Origin: Hyphomonadaceae bacterium | GTDB taxonomy: Bacteria > Pseudomonadota > Alphaproteobacteria > Caulobacterales > Hyphomonadaceae | Assembly (NCBI GenBank): GCA_030696545.1 | Contig: JAUYSA010000428.1 | Coordinates: 1-7,607 of the forward strand | DNA length: 7,607 nucleotides | Reading direction: 5' to 3' | Shown: in pieces, positions 1 through 6,325 of the stretch | How the letters are laid out: every line of letters starts with the position of its first letter | Position numbering within the stretch: the stretch's first letter is position 1 | Program-made: the position numbers and the translations under genes | The notes under the pieces: generated by a model | The model's input: only the letters and a program-made list of their open reading frames with translations | What the model was told of the DNA's origin: nothing | The model's database searches: none

Positions 1-1
1 G

Positions 2-1282
2 GATGCAATCCTGACGGCCGACCATGTGATCGACATGGGCCCGCGCGCGGGCGTGCTGGGCGGCGAAGTGATCGCCTTCGGCAAGCCTGAAGACCTGATG
101 GCGAACCCGCAGAGCATCACGGGCAAGTATCTCTCCGGTGAGGAAGAGATTGCGATCCCGGAGAAGCGGCGCTGGGTCGACAAGAAGAAGATGATCAAGG
201 TCATCGGCGCGACAGGCAACAACCTCAAAAATGTCACGGCGGAAATTCCGCTTGGTATCTTCACCTGCGTGACGGGCGTATCGGGCGGCGGGAAATCCAC
301 GCTGATCATCGAGACGCTTTACAAGGCGCTGGCAAGGCGGCTGAACGGGGCGAGCGATGCGCCGGCGGCGCACCAGAAGATCGAGGGCATCGAGCATCTC
401 GACAAGATCATCGACATAGACCAGTCGCCGATCGGACGCACGCCGCGTTCGAACCCAGCGACTTACACGGGCGCATTCGGGCCGATCCGCGACTGGTACA
501 CGGGCCTGCCGGAATCAAAGGCGCGCGGTTATCAGGCGGGGCGGTTCTCGTTCAACGTGAAGGGCGGGCGTTGCGAGGCGTGCCAGGGCGATGGCGTCGT
601 GAAGATCGAGATGCACTTCCTGCCGGACGTGTATGTCACCTGCGATGTCTGCAAGGGCAAACGCTACAACCGTGAGACGCTGGAAGTTCTCTACAAGGGC
701 AAGTCGATCGCGGACGTACTCGACATGACCGTTGAAGAAGCACGCGTGTTCTTTGGCGCGGTGCCGGGCATTCGCGGCAAGATGGAAACGCTGGCGCGGG
801 TTGGCCTCGGCTATGTGAAGGTCGGCCAACAGGCGACGACGCTTTCGGGCGGCGAAGCTCAACGCGTGAAGCTGGCCAAGGAACTGTCGAAGCGCGCGAC
901 CGGCCGGACGATGTATATCCTCGACGAGCCGACCACCGGCCTGCACTTCGATGACGTGCGGACGCTGATGGAAGTGCTGCAAGAGCTGGTCGACGCGGGC
1001 AACACCATCGTGGTGATTGAGCACAATCTGGACGTCATCAAGGTGGCGGACTGGATCGTGGACATGGGCCCGGATGGCGGCGATGGCGGCGGCGAAGTCG
1101 TGGCCGTGGGCACGCCGGAGGATGTCGCGAAGAACAAGAAGAGCTGGACGGGGAAATTCCTCGTGCAGACGTTCGAGCGGCAGGCTGAGCGCCGGGCGCG
1201 TCAGGCGAAGCGTGGGAAGGCCAAAGCTGTTGCGCCGGCGAAGGGCAAGGCGAAGAAGGCTGCTCAGCAGGCGGCTGAGTAG
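2..1282 (+). CDS. uvrA: UvrABC excinuclease subunit A, C-terminal part (5' end outside window)
   Basis: UvrA is the ATPase that finds bulky DNA lesions and loads UvrB in nucleotide excision repair. The reading frame is open from base 2, so the gene begins upstream; 426 residues are present of a family normally about 940-1000. The first residues (DAILTADHVIDMGP) are the end of the first ABC module. The second module is complete: Walker A GVSGGGKST at 275-301, a zinc finger C-x2-C-x19-C-x2-C with cysteine codons at 572, 581, 641 and 650, the ABC signature LSGGEAQRVKLAKEL from 842, Walker B MYILDEPTTGL from 911, and the H-loop IEHN near 1016-1027. Walker A has GGGKS rather than the E. coli GSGKS, which should still bind ATP. 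After the usual family end (GKFL) there is a tail of about 39 residues rich in Lys, Arg, Ala and Gln. The stop is TAG at 1280. The gene converges on the minus-strand gene ending at 1432. Identification is very secure. Confidence 0.97.
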   Translation, partial: DAILTADHVIDMGPRAGVLGGEVIAFGKPEDLMANPQSITGKYLSGEEEIAIPEKRRWVDKKKMIKVIGATGNNLKNVTAEIPLGIFTCVTGVSGGGKSTLIIETLYKALARRLNGASDAPAAHQKIEGIEHLDKIIDIDQSPIGRTPRSNPATYTGAFGPIRDWYTGLPESKARGYQAGRFSFNVKGGRCEACQGDGVVKIEMHFLPDVYVTCDVCKGKRYNRETLEVLYKGKSIADVLDMTVEEARVFFGAVPGIRGKMETLARVGLGYVKVGQQATTLSGGEAQRVKLAKELSKRATGRTMYILDEPTTGLHFDDVRTLMEVLQELVDAGNTIVVIEHNLDVIKVADWIVDMGPDGGDGGGEVVAVGTPEDVAKNKKSWTGKFLVQTFERQAERRARQAKRGKAKAVAPAKGKAKKAAQQAAE

Positions 1283-1296
1283 CTAGGTCTGTGAGC

Positions 1297-1421
1297 ACGC
1301 CCTCGTCCTTCGACGGACGCACGCTTCGCGTGCTGCTCAGGATGAGGGCTATGGAGCAGCCGGGAGTTTAGCCCACATCCTGAGCAGGCCCGAAGGGCCG
1401 ACCGTCGAAGGACGAGGGCGT
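1297..1421. repeat. Pair of inverted palindromic repeats between convergent genes; possible bidirectional terminator
   Basis: Two copies of a roughly 45-50 base palindromic element lie head to head in the 149-base gap between uvrA and the convergent gene ending at 1432. The outer arms 1297-1316 and 1402-1421 are a perfect 20-base inverted repeat. Inner arms 1334-1350 and 1370-1386 pair over 17 bases with one mismatch (1345/1375), leaving a loop of about 19 bases. Each copy also folds alone. In copy 1, 1300-1309 pairs with 1339-1348 (one G-U), and a tip stem GCACGC/GCGTGC lies at 1319-1333. In copy 2, a tip stem GGCCC/GGGCC lies at 1387-1399. The motif containing CCTCGTCCTTCGA and CTCAGGATGAGG resembles intergenic repeats I recall as dispersed in alphaproteobacterial genomes; that is memory, not a search. 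The strong hairpins could stop transcription from both sides or protect 3' ends, but no T-run follows, so the terminator role is inferred. Confidence 0.85.
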
Positions 1422-1431
1422 AAGCGCCAGG

Positions 1432-2319
1432 CTACTTCGGCACAAAGCCCGGCGGGCGGAGGCCCTTGTAGAAGATTGCGCCGAGGACGACGACCGGGAT
1501 TGTCGTCAGCGCGCCAACAAACGTCACCAATGTGCGGATCAGCAGGACGGGCATGACGCCGCGTGCGTCTTCCGGCAGCGCCAGCAGCAGCGACACGCCG
1601 ACATTATCGATGACGCTGTCGATTAGCATGACGGGTAGCACGGTCAGGATCATTGCGCCGAGCAGGCGCAGGACGTTGCGGCTGGACCAGCTCCAGGTCT
1701 GGAACATGACGATGCGACGCTCGCCGATGGAGGCGGCGTTGACCATGTAGAGGCGCGCGGCGAGGACGATGAAGACCGCGAACATGAACATGATGAACAG
1801 CGACAGGGCTGCCGCCCCGCCCTCGCCGACCGCGGCCACGATGGCTTCGTTCATGGCGTCGGGATCGGCCAGCAGGGCTTCGAGCGCGGCCTGCGAGGTT
1901 GCGATCTTGCTGAACACGGTGATGCTGAGGACGATCACGACGAGGCTGACCAGTGGAATGAAGAGGCAGGCCATGGCGAGGGCCACGCCTAGAAGGCGCA
2001 CTTCATCGGCGCCGAAGGCGAGCCCGGTTCGACCGTTGAATTCGTTGCGCACGGCCTTGCGCAGGATAGCCGCGCTGTAGAGCAGGCTGACGATCATGGC
2101 GGGCATATAGGTGAGAAAATCGCCGATAATGTTCTGCATGACGGATTGCTGGGGCTGATCGGCTGGCGCGCCCAGCAGGGCAAGCATGGGACTGGCCTGC
2201 GAGACGACAGCAACGATAGCGGCGGCGGGCAGGAACAGGCGCCAGTTGGCGATCAGGAACTGCCATGCCTCGCGCACACATGCGAGGACTGGAACCTTGC
2301 CCGCCGTGCTGTCCGTCAT
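1432..2319 (-). CDS. Six-helix integral membrane protein of unknown function
   Basis: This 295-residue protein is not one I can name. It has about six hydrophobic segments, near residues 28-50, 67-86, 108-136, 170-192, 217-238 and 258-285. The N-terminus (VREAWQFLIANWRLFLP) is an amphipathic stretch leading into helix 1. This layout resembles the loosely defined alphaproteobacterial membrane proteins sometimes labelled as glycerophosphodiester phosphodiesterase membrane-domain-like. No catalytic motif is visible. A hydrophilic, Ala/Glu-rich loop lies at about 138-168, and a Trp-rich stretch (FQTWSWSSRNVLRLLG) precedes helix 5. I chose the ATG at 2319 because TGGAGA sits five bases upstream on the minus strand; the frame could also open at TTG 2340, which has no comparable ribosome site. 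The gene follows the secreted TonB-C-like gene by 66 bases on the same strand and probably shares its transcript. Its 3' end meets the palindromic repeat downstream of uvrA. Coding status is confident; function is unknown. Confidence 0.85.
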   Translation of the reverse strand: MTDSTAGKVPVLACVREAWQFLIANWRLFLPAAAIVAVVSQASPMLALLGAPADQPQQSVMQNIIGDFLTYMPAMIVSLLYSAAILRKAVRNEFNGRTGLAFGADEVRLLGVALAMACLFIPLVSLVVIVLSITVFSKIATSQAALEALLADPDAMNEAIVAAVGEGGAAALSLFIMFMFAVFIVLAARLYMVNAASIGERRIVMFQTWSWSSRNVLRLLGAMILTVLPVMLIDSVIDNVGVSLLLALPEDARGVMPVLLIRTLVTFVGALTTIPVVVLGAIFYKGLRPPGFVPK

Positions 2320-2385
2320 GCTGCTCTCCACAAGAGCCAAGCCCCTAGTTCAATTGGCGGAGGGCGGCAACCGGGTGGCGGCAGG

Positions 2386-3516
2386 CTATTTGCCCAGGGC
2401 GAACTCGAAGGTGAGAATGTGGACGTTTGGCATGCGGCAATTGGGCGGCTGCACATTTCCGTCGATGCGCCAGCGCCATGAGGTGAGCACGTCGGCGACC
2501 TCTTCGGCGAAGCCTGCATGCGGAGCCGAGACTAGCAGGCGCGGATTCGAGAACAGACCGCCGGGTTCGACATCGAGGGCGTAGATCACCTCGCCGCCGA
2601 GATCGCGGAAGCGGGATTCGAAGGGGAAGCCGGGGTTGTCGAAATTGCGCGCCAGCGTGATGCGGCAGCGGGGCAAGGCGGTGTCGCCGGGCGCGGGATA
2701 GAGAATATCGGCGAGCTGCCTGATGCCGTTGCGACGGTCTGGCGTGGTTTTCTGACGCGCGGCGCCGAGCGCGCCGTACATGACATCGCCCCACGCGACG
2801 GAGGCGAAGTATTCGGAGGTGTAGCGCTGCCGGATTGGGCCATCGGGCGTTGTGGAGATCTGCGTCGCGAGTTCGGCGGCGACGTCATAGACGGCGTTGT
2901 AGGCGTCAACGGATTTGACACGCAGGTAGGATGAAACGGCAAGACCGCGACGCAGTTCGAAGCGCGCGGGCGTCTGGCCGGCGCCGAGTTCATCGAGGAA
3001 GCGGATGGCGAGCATCGAAGCGTCGCCGGCGAGCGCCCAGTCTCCGGCGGCCCACGCTTGTGCGTGGAGCGCATGGGCGGCTCGGGCGGAGATCAGGTCG
3101 CGGCCGGGGGCGGCGGCGCGCTGTTGCAGGGAAGCAAGCAGGCGGGTGCGGGCTTGCGGTTTTGTGGCGACTGGCGCGGCGGCGAGGCTGGCCCAGTCGA
3201 ACAGCACGCGCGAGACGGCGGGCGACGGATCGGGCTTGGCAAGGGCGCCGCCCTGCTCGACCAGAAATTTCGCGTAGATCAACGCGGTGGAGGGCTGTCC
3301 GGCCAGCATGGCCACCCAGCCGAACTCGCGCGCGACGGAGGCAGCGTCCGGGCCTGCGCGGTCGATGCCGGGCCAAGTCTCGTTGGCGGCTGCGACCGCG
3401 GCGCGATAATCGCCATTCTGTACGGCTGTGTTGAAGGCGCGGATGTCGGCCAAAGCGGGCGAGGCGCTGGCTGCGAGCAGCGCCGCACAGGCGAGTATCC
3501 GGCCGATCGCCGCCAT
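2386..3516 (-). CDS. Secreted protein with a TonB C-terminal-like domain
   Basis: This 376-residue protein is predicted to be exported. Residues 1-23 form a signal peptide (Arg6, a hydrophobic run LACAALLAASAS, then ALA before Asp24), suggesting cleavage by signal peptidase I and a periplasmic location. Residues about 24-270 are Ala-rich and helical, with spaced patterns such as NTAVQNGDYRAAVAAANETW and GWVAMLAGQPSTALIYAKFL that resemble tetratricopeptide-type repeats. The last 96 residues (281-376) resemble the TonB C-terminal fold: GGEVIYALDVEPGGLFSNPR, then FAEEVADVLTSWRW, then a closing strand HILTFEFAL. Cys284 and Cys360 flank this domain and could form a disulfide. There is no N-terminal anchor followed by a proline-rich linker, so it is unlikely to be a classical TonB energy transducer. 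The ATG at 3516 is preferred, with GGGGA four bases upstream, over TTG 3531 in the same frame. It is probably the first gene of an operon with the membrane protein downstream. The substrate or partner is unknown. Confidence 0.85.
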   Translation of the reverse strand: MAAIGRILACAALLAASASPALADIRAFNTAVQNGDYRAAVAAANETWPGIDRAGPDAASVAREFGWVAMLAGQPSTALIYAKFLVEQGGALAKPDPSPAVSRVLFDWASLAAAPVATKPQARTRLLASLQQRAAAPGRDLISARAAHALHAQAWAAGDWALAGDASMLAIRFLDELGAGQTPARFELRRGLAVSSYLRVKSVDAYNAVYDVAAELATQISTTPDGPIRQRYTSEYFASVAWGDVMYGALGAARQKTTPDRRNGIRQLADILYPAPGDTALPRCRITLARNFDNPGFPFESRFRDLGGEVIYALDVEPGGLFSNPRLLVSAPHAGFAEEVADVLTSWRWRIDGNVQPPNCRMPNVHILTFEFALGK

Positions 3517-3631
3517 GACGTCCCCAAACAAGAAGTTCTGAAATCTACGCTTTTCCGGGGCGGCTGGAAGCCCGTCTTTGCAGCGAGTGGCGCCCCCTGT
3601 TCGCGGCGGCAGGTTCGACTATACGGAGCCC
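3517..3631. promoter_or_regulatory. Divergent promoter region between the secreted-protein gene and trmFO
   Basis: This 115-base gap separates two divergent genes and must hold both promoters. For the minus strand, a plausible pair is TTCCAG (plus-strand 3564-3569) and TAGATT (3542-3547), 16 bases apart, which would give a start around 3535 and a short leader with GGGGA. For trmFO, TATACG at 3620-3625 is the best -10-like hexamer, with only a poor -35 match (about 3597-3602). If it is used, transcription would start at or next to the ATG. The trmFO ribosome site GGAG (3625-3628) is only three bases from the start codon. These boxes are found by eye in GC-rich DNA and are weakly supported; the presence of promoters somewhere here is near certain from gene orientation. 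Confidence 0.4.
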
Positions 3632-5056
3632 ATGACAATCGAACCGATACACATCATTGGCGGCGGCATGGCGGGGTCCGAGGCGGCCTGGCAGGCGGCC
3701 AATATGGGCGTGCCTGTGGTGCTGCATGAGATGCGGCCGGTGCGGAAGACGGATGCGCATCACACGGACGGACTGGCGGAGCTGGTGTGTTCGAACTCGT
3801 TCCGGTCGGATGACTGGGAGTACAATGCGGTCGGGCTGCTGCACGAGGAAATGCGGCGGGCCAATGGCCTGATCATCGCCATGGGCGACCTGCACAAGGT
3901 TCCCGCGGGTTCGGCGCTGGCGGTGGATCGGGATGCGTTCTCGGCGGACGTAACGGCGGCGCTGGAGGCGCATCCGCTGGTGACGATCGAGCGTGGCGAA
4001 GTCGATGGCTGGCCGCCGGAGGCGTGGTCGAGCGTGATCATCGCGACGGGGCCGCTGACGTCGGACGCGCTGGCCAAGGCGATACTGGCGAAGACGGGTG
4101 AGGACTCGCTGGCCTTCTTCGATGCGATCGCGCCGATTGTGCATGTTGAATCGATCGACATGAGCAAGGCGTGGAAGCAGTCGCGCTATGACAAGCCGGG
4201 ACCCGGCGGCGATGGCGCTGAGGCGTACATCAACTGCGCGATGGACAAGGAGCAGTACGAGGCTTTCATCGCGGCGCTGCTCGCGGGGCCGAAGACCGAA
4301 TTCAAGGAGTGGGAAGGCACGCCCTACTTCGAGGGTTGCCTGCCGATCGAGGTTATGGCGGAGCGCGGGGCGGAGACGCTGCGGTATGGGCCGATGAAGC
4401 CGGTGGGGCTGACCAATCCTCACAATCCGACGGTGAAGTCGTATGCCATCGTGCAACTGCGGCAGGACAACAAACTCGGAACGCTGTGGAACATCGTCGG
4501 CTTCCAGACGAAGCTGAAATACGCCGCACAGGAGCAGATATTCCGGACGATCCCGGGGCTGGAGAACGCGCAGTTCGCGCGGCTGGGCGGCATTCACCGC
4601 AATACCTTCATCAACTCGCCCGCCCTGTTGGATGGGCAGCTGCGGCTGAAGGCTGACACGCGCGTGCGGTTTGCTGGACAGGTGACGGGCGTCGAAGGCT
4701 ATGTCGAGAGCGCGGCGATGGGTCTGGTTGCCGGTCGTATGGCAGCTGCGGAACGGTTAGGGCTGCGGGTTGAGGCGCCGCCTTCGACGACGGCGCTGGG
4801 GGCGCTGGTGAACCATATCACGGGCGGGCACGTGGTTGGGCAGATCGAGGATTCAACTGCCCGGTCTTTCCAGCCGATGAATGTGAATTACGGGCTGTTC
4901 CCCGATATCGAAGTTGGCGAGATGAAGGGTCCGGATGGAAAACGCCTGAAGGGCGCCGACAGGGGCCGGGCGCGCAAGCGGCTGATCTCGCTGCGGGCGC
5001 TGGACGATGTCGAGACGTGGCTGAAAACGCAGACTGGGTCTGCTACCGCTCGTTAG
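3632..5056 (+). CDS. trmFO: Methylenetetrahydrofolate--tRNA-(uracil(54)-C5)-methyltransferase TrmFO
   Basis: TrmFO is a cytoplasmic flavoprotein that methylates U54 in the T-loop of tRNA, making ribothymidine, with 5,10-methylenetetrahydrofolate as carbon donor and FAD/NADPH as reductant. This role is known for the family. The 474 residues fit its usual 435-475. The start at 3632 places the FAD-binding motif IIGGGMAGSEAAWQ at residues 8-21, as in relatives. HHTDGLAELVCSNSF carries Cys53, matching Cys53 of the Bacillus subtilis enzyme. YFEGCLPIEVMAERG carries Cys236, the counterpart of catalytic Cys226 there. Other family blocks are SKAWKQSRYDKPGPGGDGA, RYGPMKPVGLTNP, GGIHRNTFINSP and a C-terminal FAD-side block GYVESAAMGLVAGRMAA. 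Longer upstream starts in this frame lack homology. GGAG lies three bases before the ATG, closer than ideal. The last 14 bases overlap the convergent DUF6498-like gene. Identification is very secure. Confidence 0.97.
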   Translation: MTIEPIHIIGGGMAGSEAAWQAANMGVPVVLHEMRPVRKTDAHHTDGLAELVCSNSFRSDDWEYNAVGLLHEEMRRANGLIIAMGDLHKVPAGSALAVDRDAFSADVTAALEAHPLVTIERGEVDGWPPEAWSSVIIATGPLTSDALAKAILAKTGEDSLAFFDAIAPIVHVESIDMSKAWKQSRYDKPGPGGDGAEAYINCAMDKEQYEAFIAALLAGPKTEFKEWEGTPYFEGCLPIEVMAERGAETLRYGPMKPVGLTNPHNPTVKSYAIVQLRQDNKLGTLWNIVGFQTKLKYAAQEQIFRTIPGLENAQFARLGGIHRNTFINSPALLDGQLRLKADTRVRFAGQVTGVEGYVESAAMGLVAGRMAAAERLGLRVEAPPSTTALGALVNHITGGHVVGQIEDSTARSFQPMNVNYGLFPDIEVGEMKGPDGKRLKGADRGRARKRLISLRALDDVETWLKTQTGSATAR

Positions 5057-5813
5057 GGTCTTCGACGGTTTCGCCGCGCATGGCTTTCTCGAAATACTCG
5101 CGGTTCGACATCTTCGTGACTGCCTCGTTCCACTTGGACTCGAATCCGAGCGGAACGCCTGCGCGGCCGGCATTGGTTATGATCCCCCAGATGGCGCGGA
5201 ACACGATCAGCGCGAGAACCCCGATCATCGGCTGGCCCAGTACGATCAGCGCGCCTGCACCGACGAACAGCCCGAAGTGCAGCACGATGATGCGGCTGTA
5301 GGGCGCAAACATTTCCGCCATTGGATTCGAGTTTTTCCACTCCCCCTTGATGATGAATTCCCAGAGGAACACGATCACCTGAAAGCCGATGATCGCGTAC
5401 AGCATCCAGTCGACGTGAAGCCCGGTCGCCAGCGAGAACTGGAACATGCCGGCCAAATCCATGAACGGCATGGTGGAAAGCGCCTGCGGACCCGAAGAAA
5501 AGGCTGCGAACCCCATCAGGAATGTGCCGTGGACCATGCAGAACAGGCCGTAGTGGAAGACGAAGAAGGCGCTCATGCCGAGACCAGCGAGCACGCCGAA
5601 CCCACCATAGCTGGCGCCTGATATGACGATGCGCGGAATAGTCATCGCGCCGGCGACGATGTTTTCTATCCAGTAAAGCATGACCAGCGGAACGGCGTTC
5701 CAGCCCCATGCAATCACGCCATAGATCGGCAACAGGTCGATCGCGAGGCCGAGCCACACGATGGGGTGCGTCAGAGCGCGGCCCCAATAAGCAAGATCGA
5801 AAAGCCTGTTCAC
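5043..5813 (-). CDS. DUF6498-like integral membrane protein
   Basis: This 256-residue membrane protein has about six hydrophobic segments, near residues 17-37, 41-58, 78-105, 134-155, 172-192 and 195-214. The conserved-looking blocks are those I associate with the uncharacterised DUF6498 family: LYWIENIVAGAMTIPRI (46-62), FFVFHYGLFCMVHGTFLM (83-100) with two histidines inside the membrane region, and PYSRIIVLHFGLFVG (171-185). The C-terminal 40 residues are soluble and charged. I chose GTG at 5813 because AGGGG lies five bases upstream and the protein then begins just before the first helix. An in-frame ATG at 5888 would add a basic, low-complexity extension and lacks a good ribosome site. 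It is the third gene on this strand, 85 bases after the NTF2-fold gene, so co-transcription is possible but less certain than for the first two. Its stop codon lies inside the end of trmFO. No biochemical role is known to me. Confidence 0.85.
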   Translation of the reverse strand: MNRLFDLAYWGRALTHPIVWLGLAIDLLPIYGVIAWGWNAVPLVMLYWIENIVAGAMTIPRIVISGASYGGFGVLAGLGMSAFFVFHYGLFCMVHGTFLMGFAAFSSGPQALSTMPFMDLAGMFQFSLATGLHVDWMLYAIIGFQVIVFLWEFIIKGEWKNSNPMAEMFAPYSRIIVLHFGLFVGAGALIVLGQPMIGVLALIVFRAIWGIITNAGRAGVPLGFESKWNEAVTKMSNREYFEKAMRGETVEDPNER

Positions 5814-5898
5814 GTCCGCCCCTGCTCGCCGCCGCCCGGCCGATTCTATTCCCGATCTACCAGACCGCGTCGAGGAGGAAATAGCCATAGGCGAAGGT

Positions 5899-6312
5899 TC
5901 AGTCTTCCAGTTCCCACGCAACCGAGTGGTGCTCGTGGGCGATGACCCATTCGCCGTCGATTTTTTGATAGCACATGGTCAGGCGGATAGGCTTTTCCAC
6001 TTCGGACGGCGTTGAGCCGATGCAGCGGATCAGGCAATGGCTGAAGGCGACGCTATCGCCAGCAACGATTGCGAGATCGCTTGGCTCGAAAATGCCTTTC
6101 GGACCAAACCACGGGAAGAAGTGTTCCCAGATGTCGCGATACTCGTCGATGCCGTTAAGCTGCGGCGGGTCGGCAACATCGAACATGACGATGTCGTCGT
6201 CGTGCCCATCAGTGACTCCCTCCAGATTGCGCGTCTGAACGGCCTTCAGCCAGCGATCGAATACCTGGCGCACGTCTGAGACGTTCTGGTCGGCATCGGT
6301 TGGCGTTGACAT
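5899..6312 (-). CDS. NTF2/SnoaL-fold protein, SgcJ/YybH-like
   Basis: This 137-residue protein has the pattern of the cone-shaped nuclear-transport-factor-2 fold used by SnoaL-like and ketosteroid-isomerase-like proteins. An N-terminal helix (VRQVFDRWLKAVQTRNLEGV, residues 14-33) is followed by DDDIVMFDVADPPQLNGIDEYRDIW, a central strand DLAIVAGDSVAFSHCLIRCIG, and a final strand pair RLTMCYQKIDGEWVIAHEHHS. The ending WVIAHEHHSVAW is typical of the SgcJ/YybH branch, whose histidines face the pocket; what it binds or converts cannot be told. The start at 6312 (ATG) has GGGAGA five bases upstream. An upstream extension in the same frame (to 6408) would run back into the preceding gene and has no such site. 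The start lies 13 bases after the stop of the prenyl-synthase-like gene, so the two are almost surely one transcript. Confidence 0.88.
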   Translation of the reverse strand: MSTPTDADQNVSDVRQVFDRWLKAVQTRNLEGVTDGHDDDIVMFDVADPPQLNGIDEYRDIWEHFFPWFGPKGIFEPSDLAIVAGDSVAFSHCLIRCIGSTPSEVEKPIRLTMCYQKIDGEWVIAHEHHSVAWELED

Positions 6313-6325
6313 GGAAGTCTCCCTA

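Noticed and set aside
2931..3729. Overlapping plus-strand frames (167 and 223 codons) opposite the secreted TonB-C-like gene and running into the trmFO start.
   Set aside because: They are Arg- and Gly-rich with no domain pattern, while the opposite strand encodes a signal peptide and a coherent C-terminal domain.
3545..4597. A 350-codon open frame on the minus strand opposite the start of trmFO.
   Set aside because: The translation is dominated by Arg, His, Leu and Pro as expected for the complement of a GC-rich gene, has no recognisable domain, and lies antisense to the certain trmFO.
5858..5898. In-frame sense codons after the NTF2-fold gene's TGA (TFAYGYFLLDAVW then TAG), hinting at read-through or a gene remnant.
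   Set aside because: The stretch is only 13 codons, the protein already ends naturally after the HEHHSVAW block, and no read-through or selenocysteine hairpin is visible.
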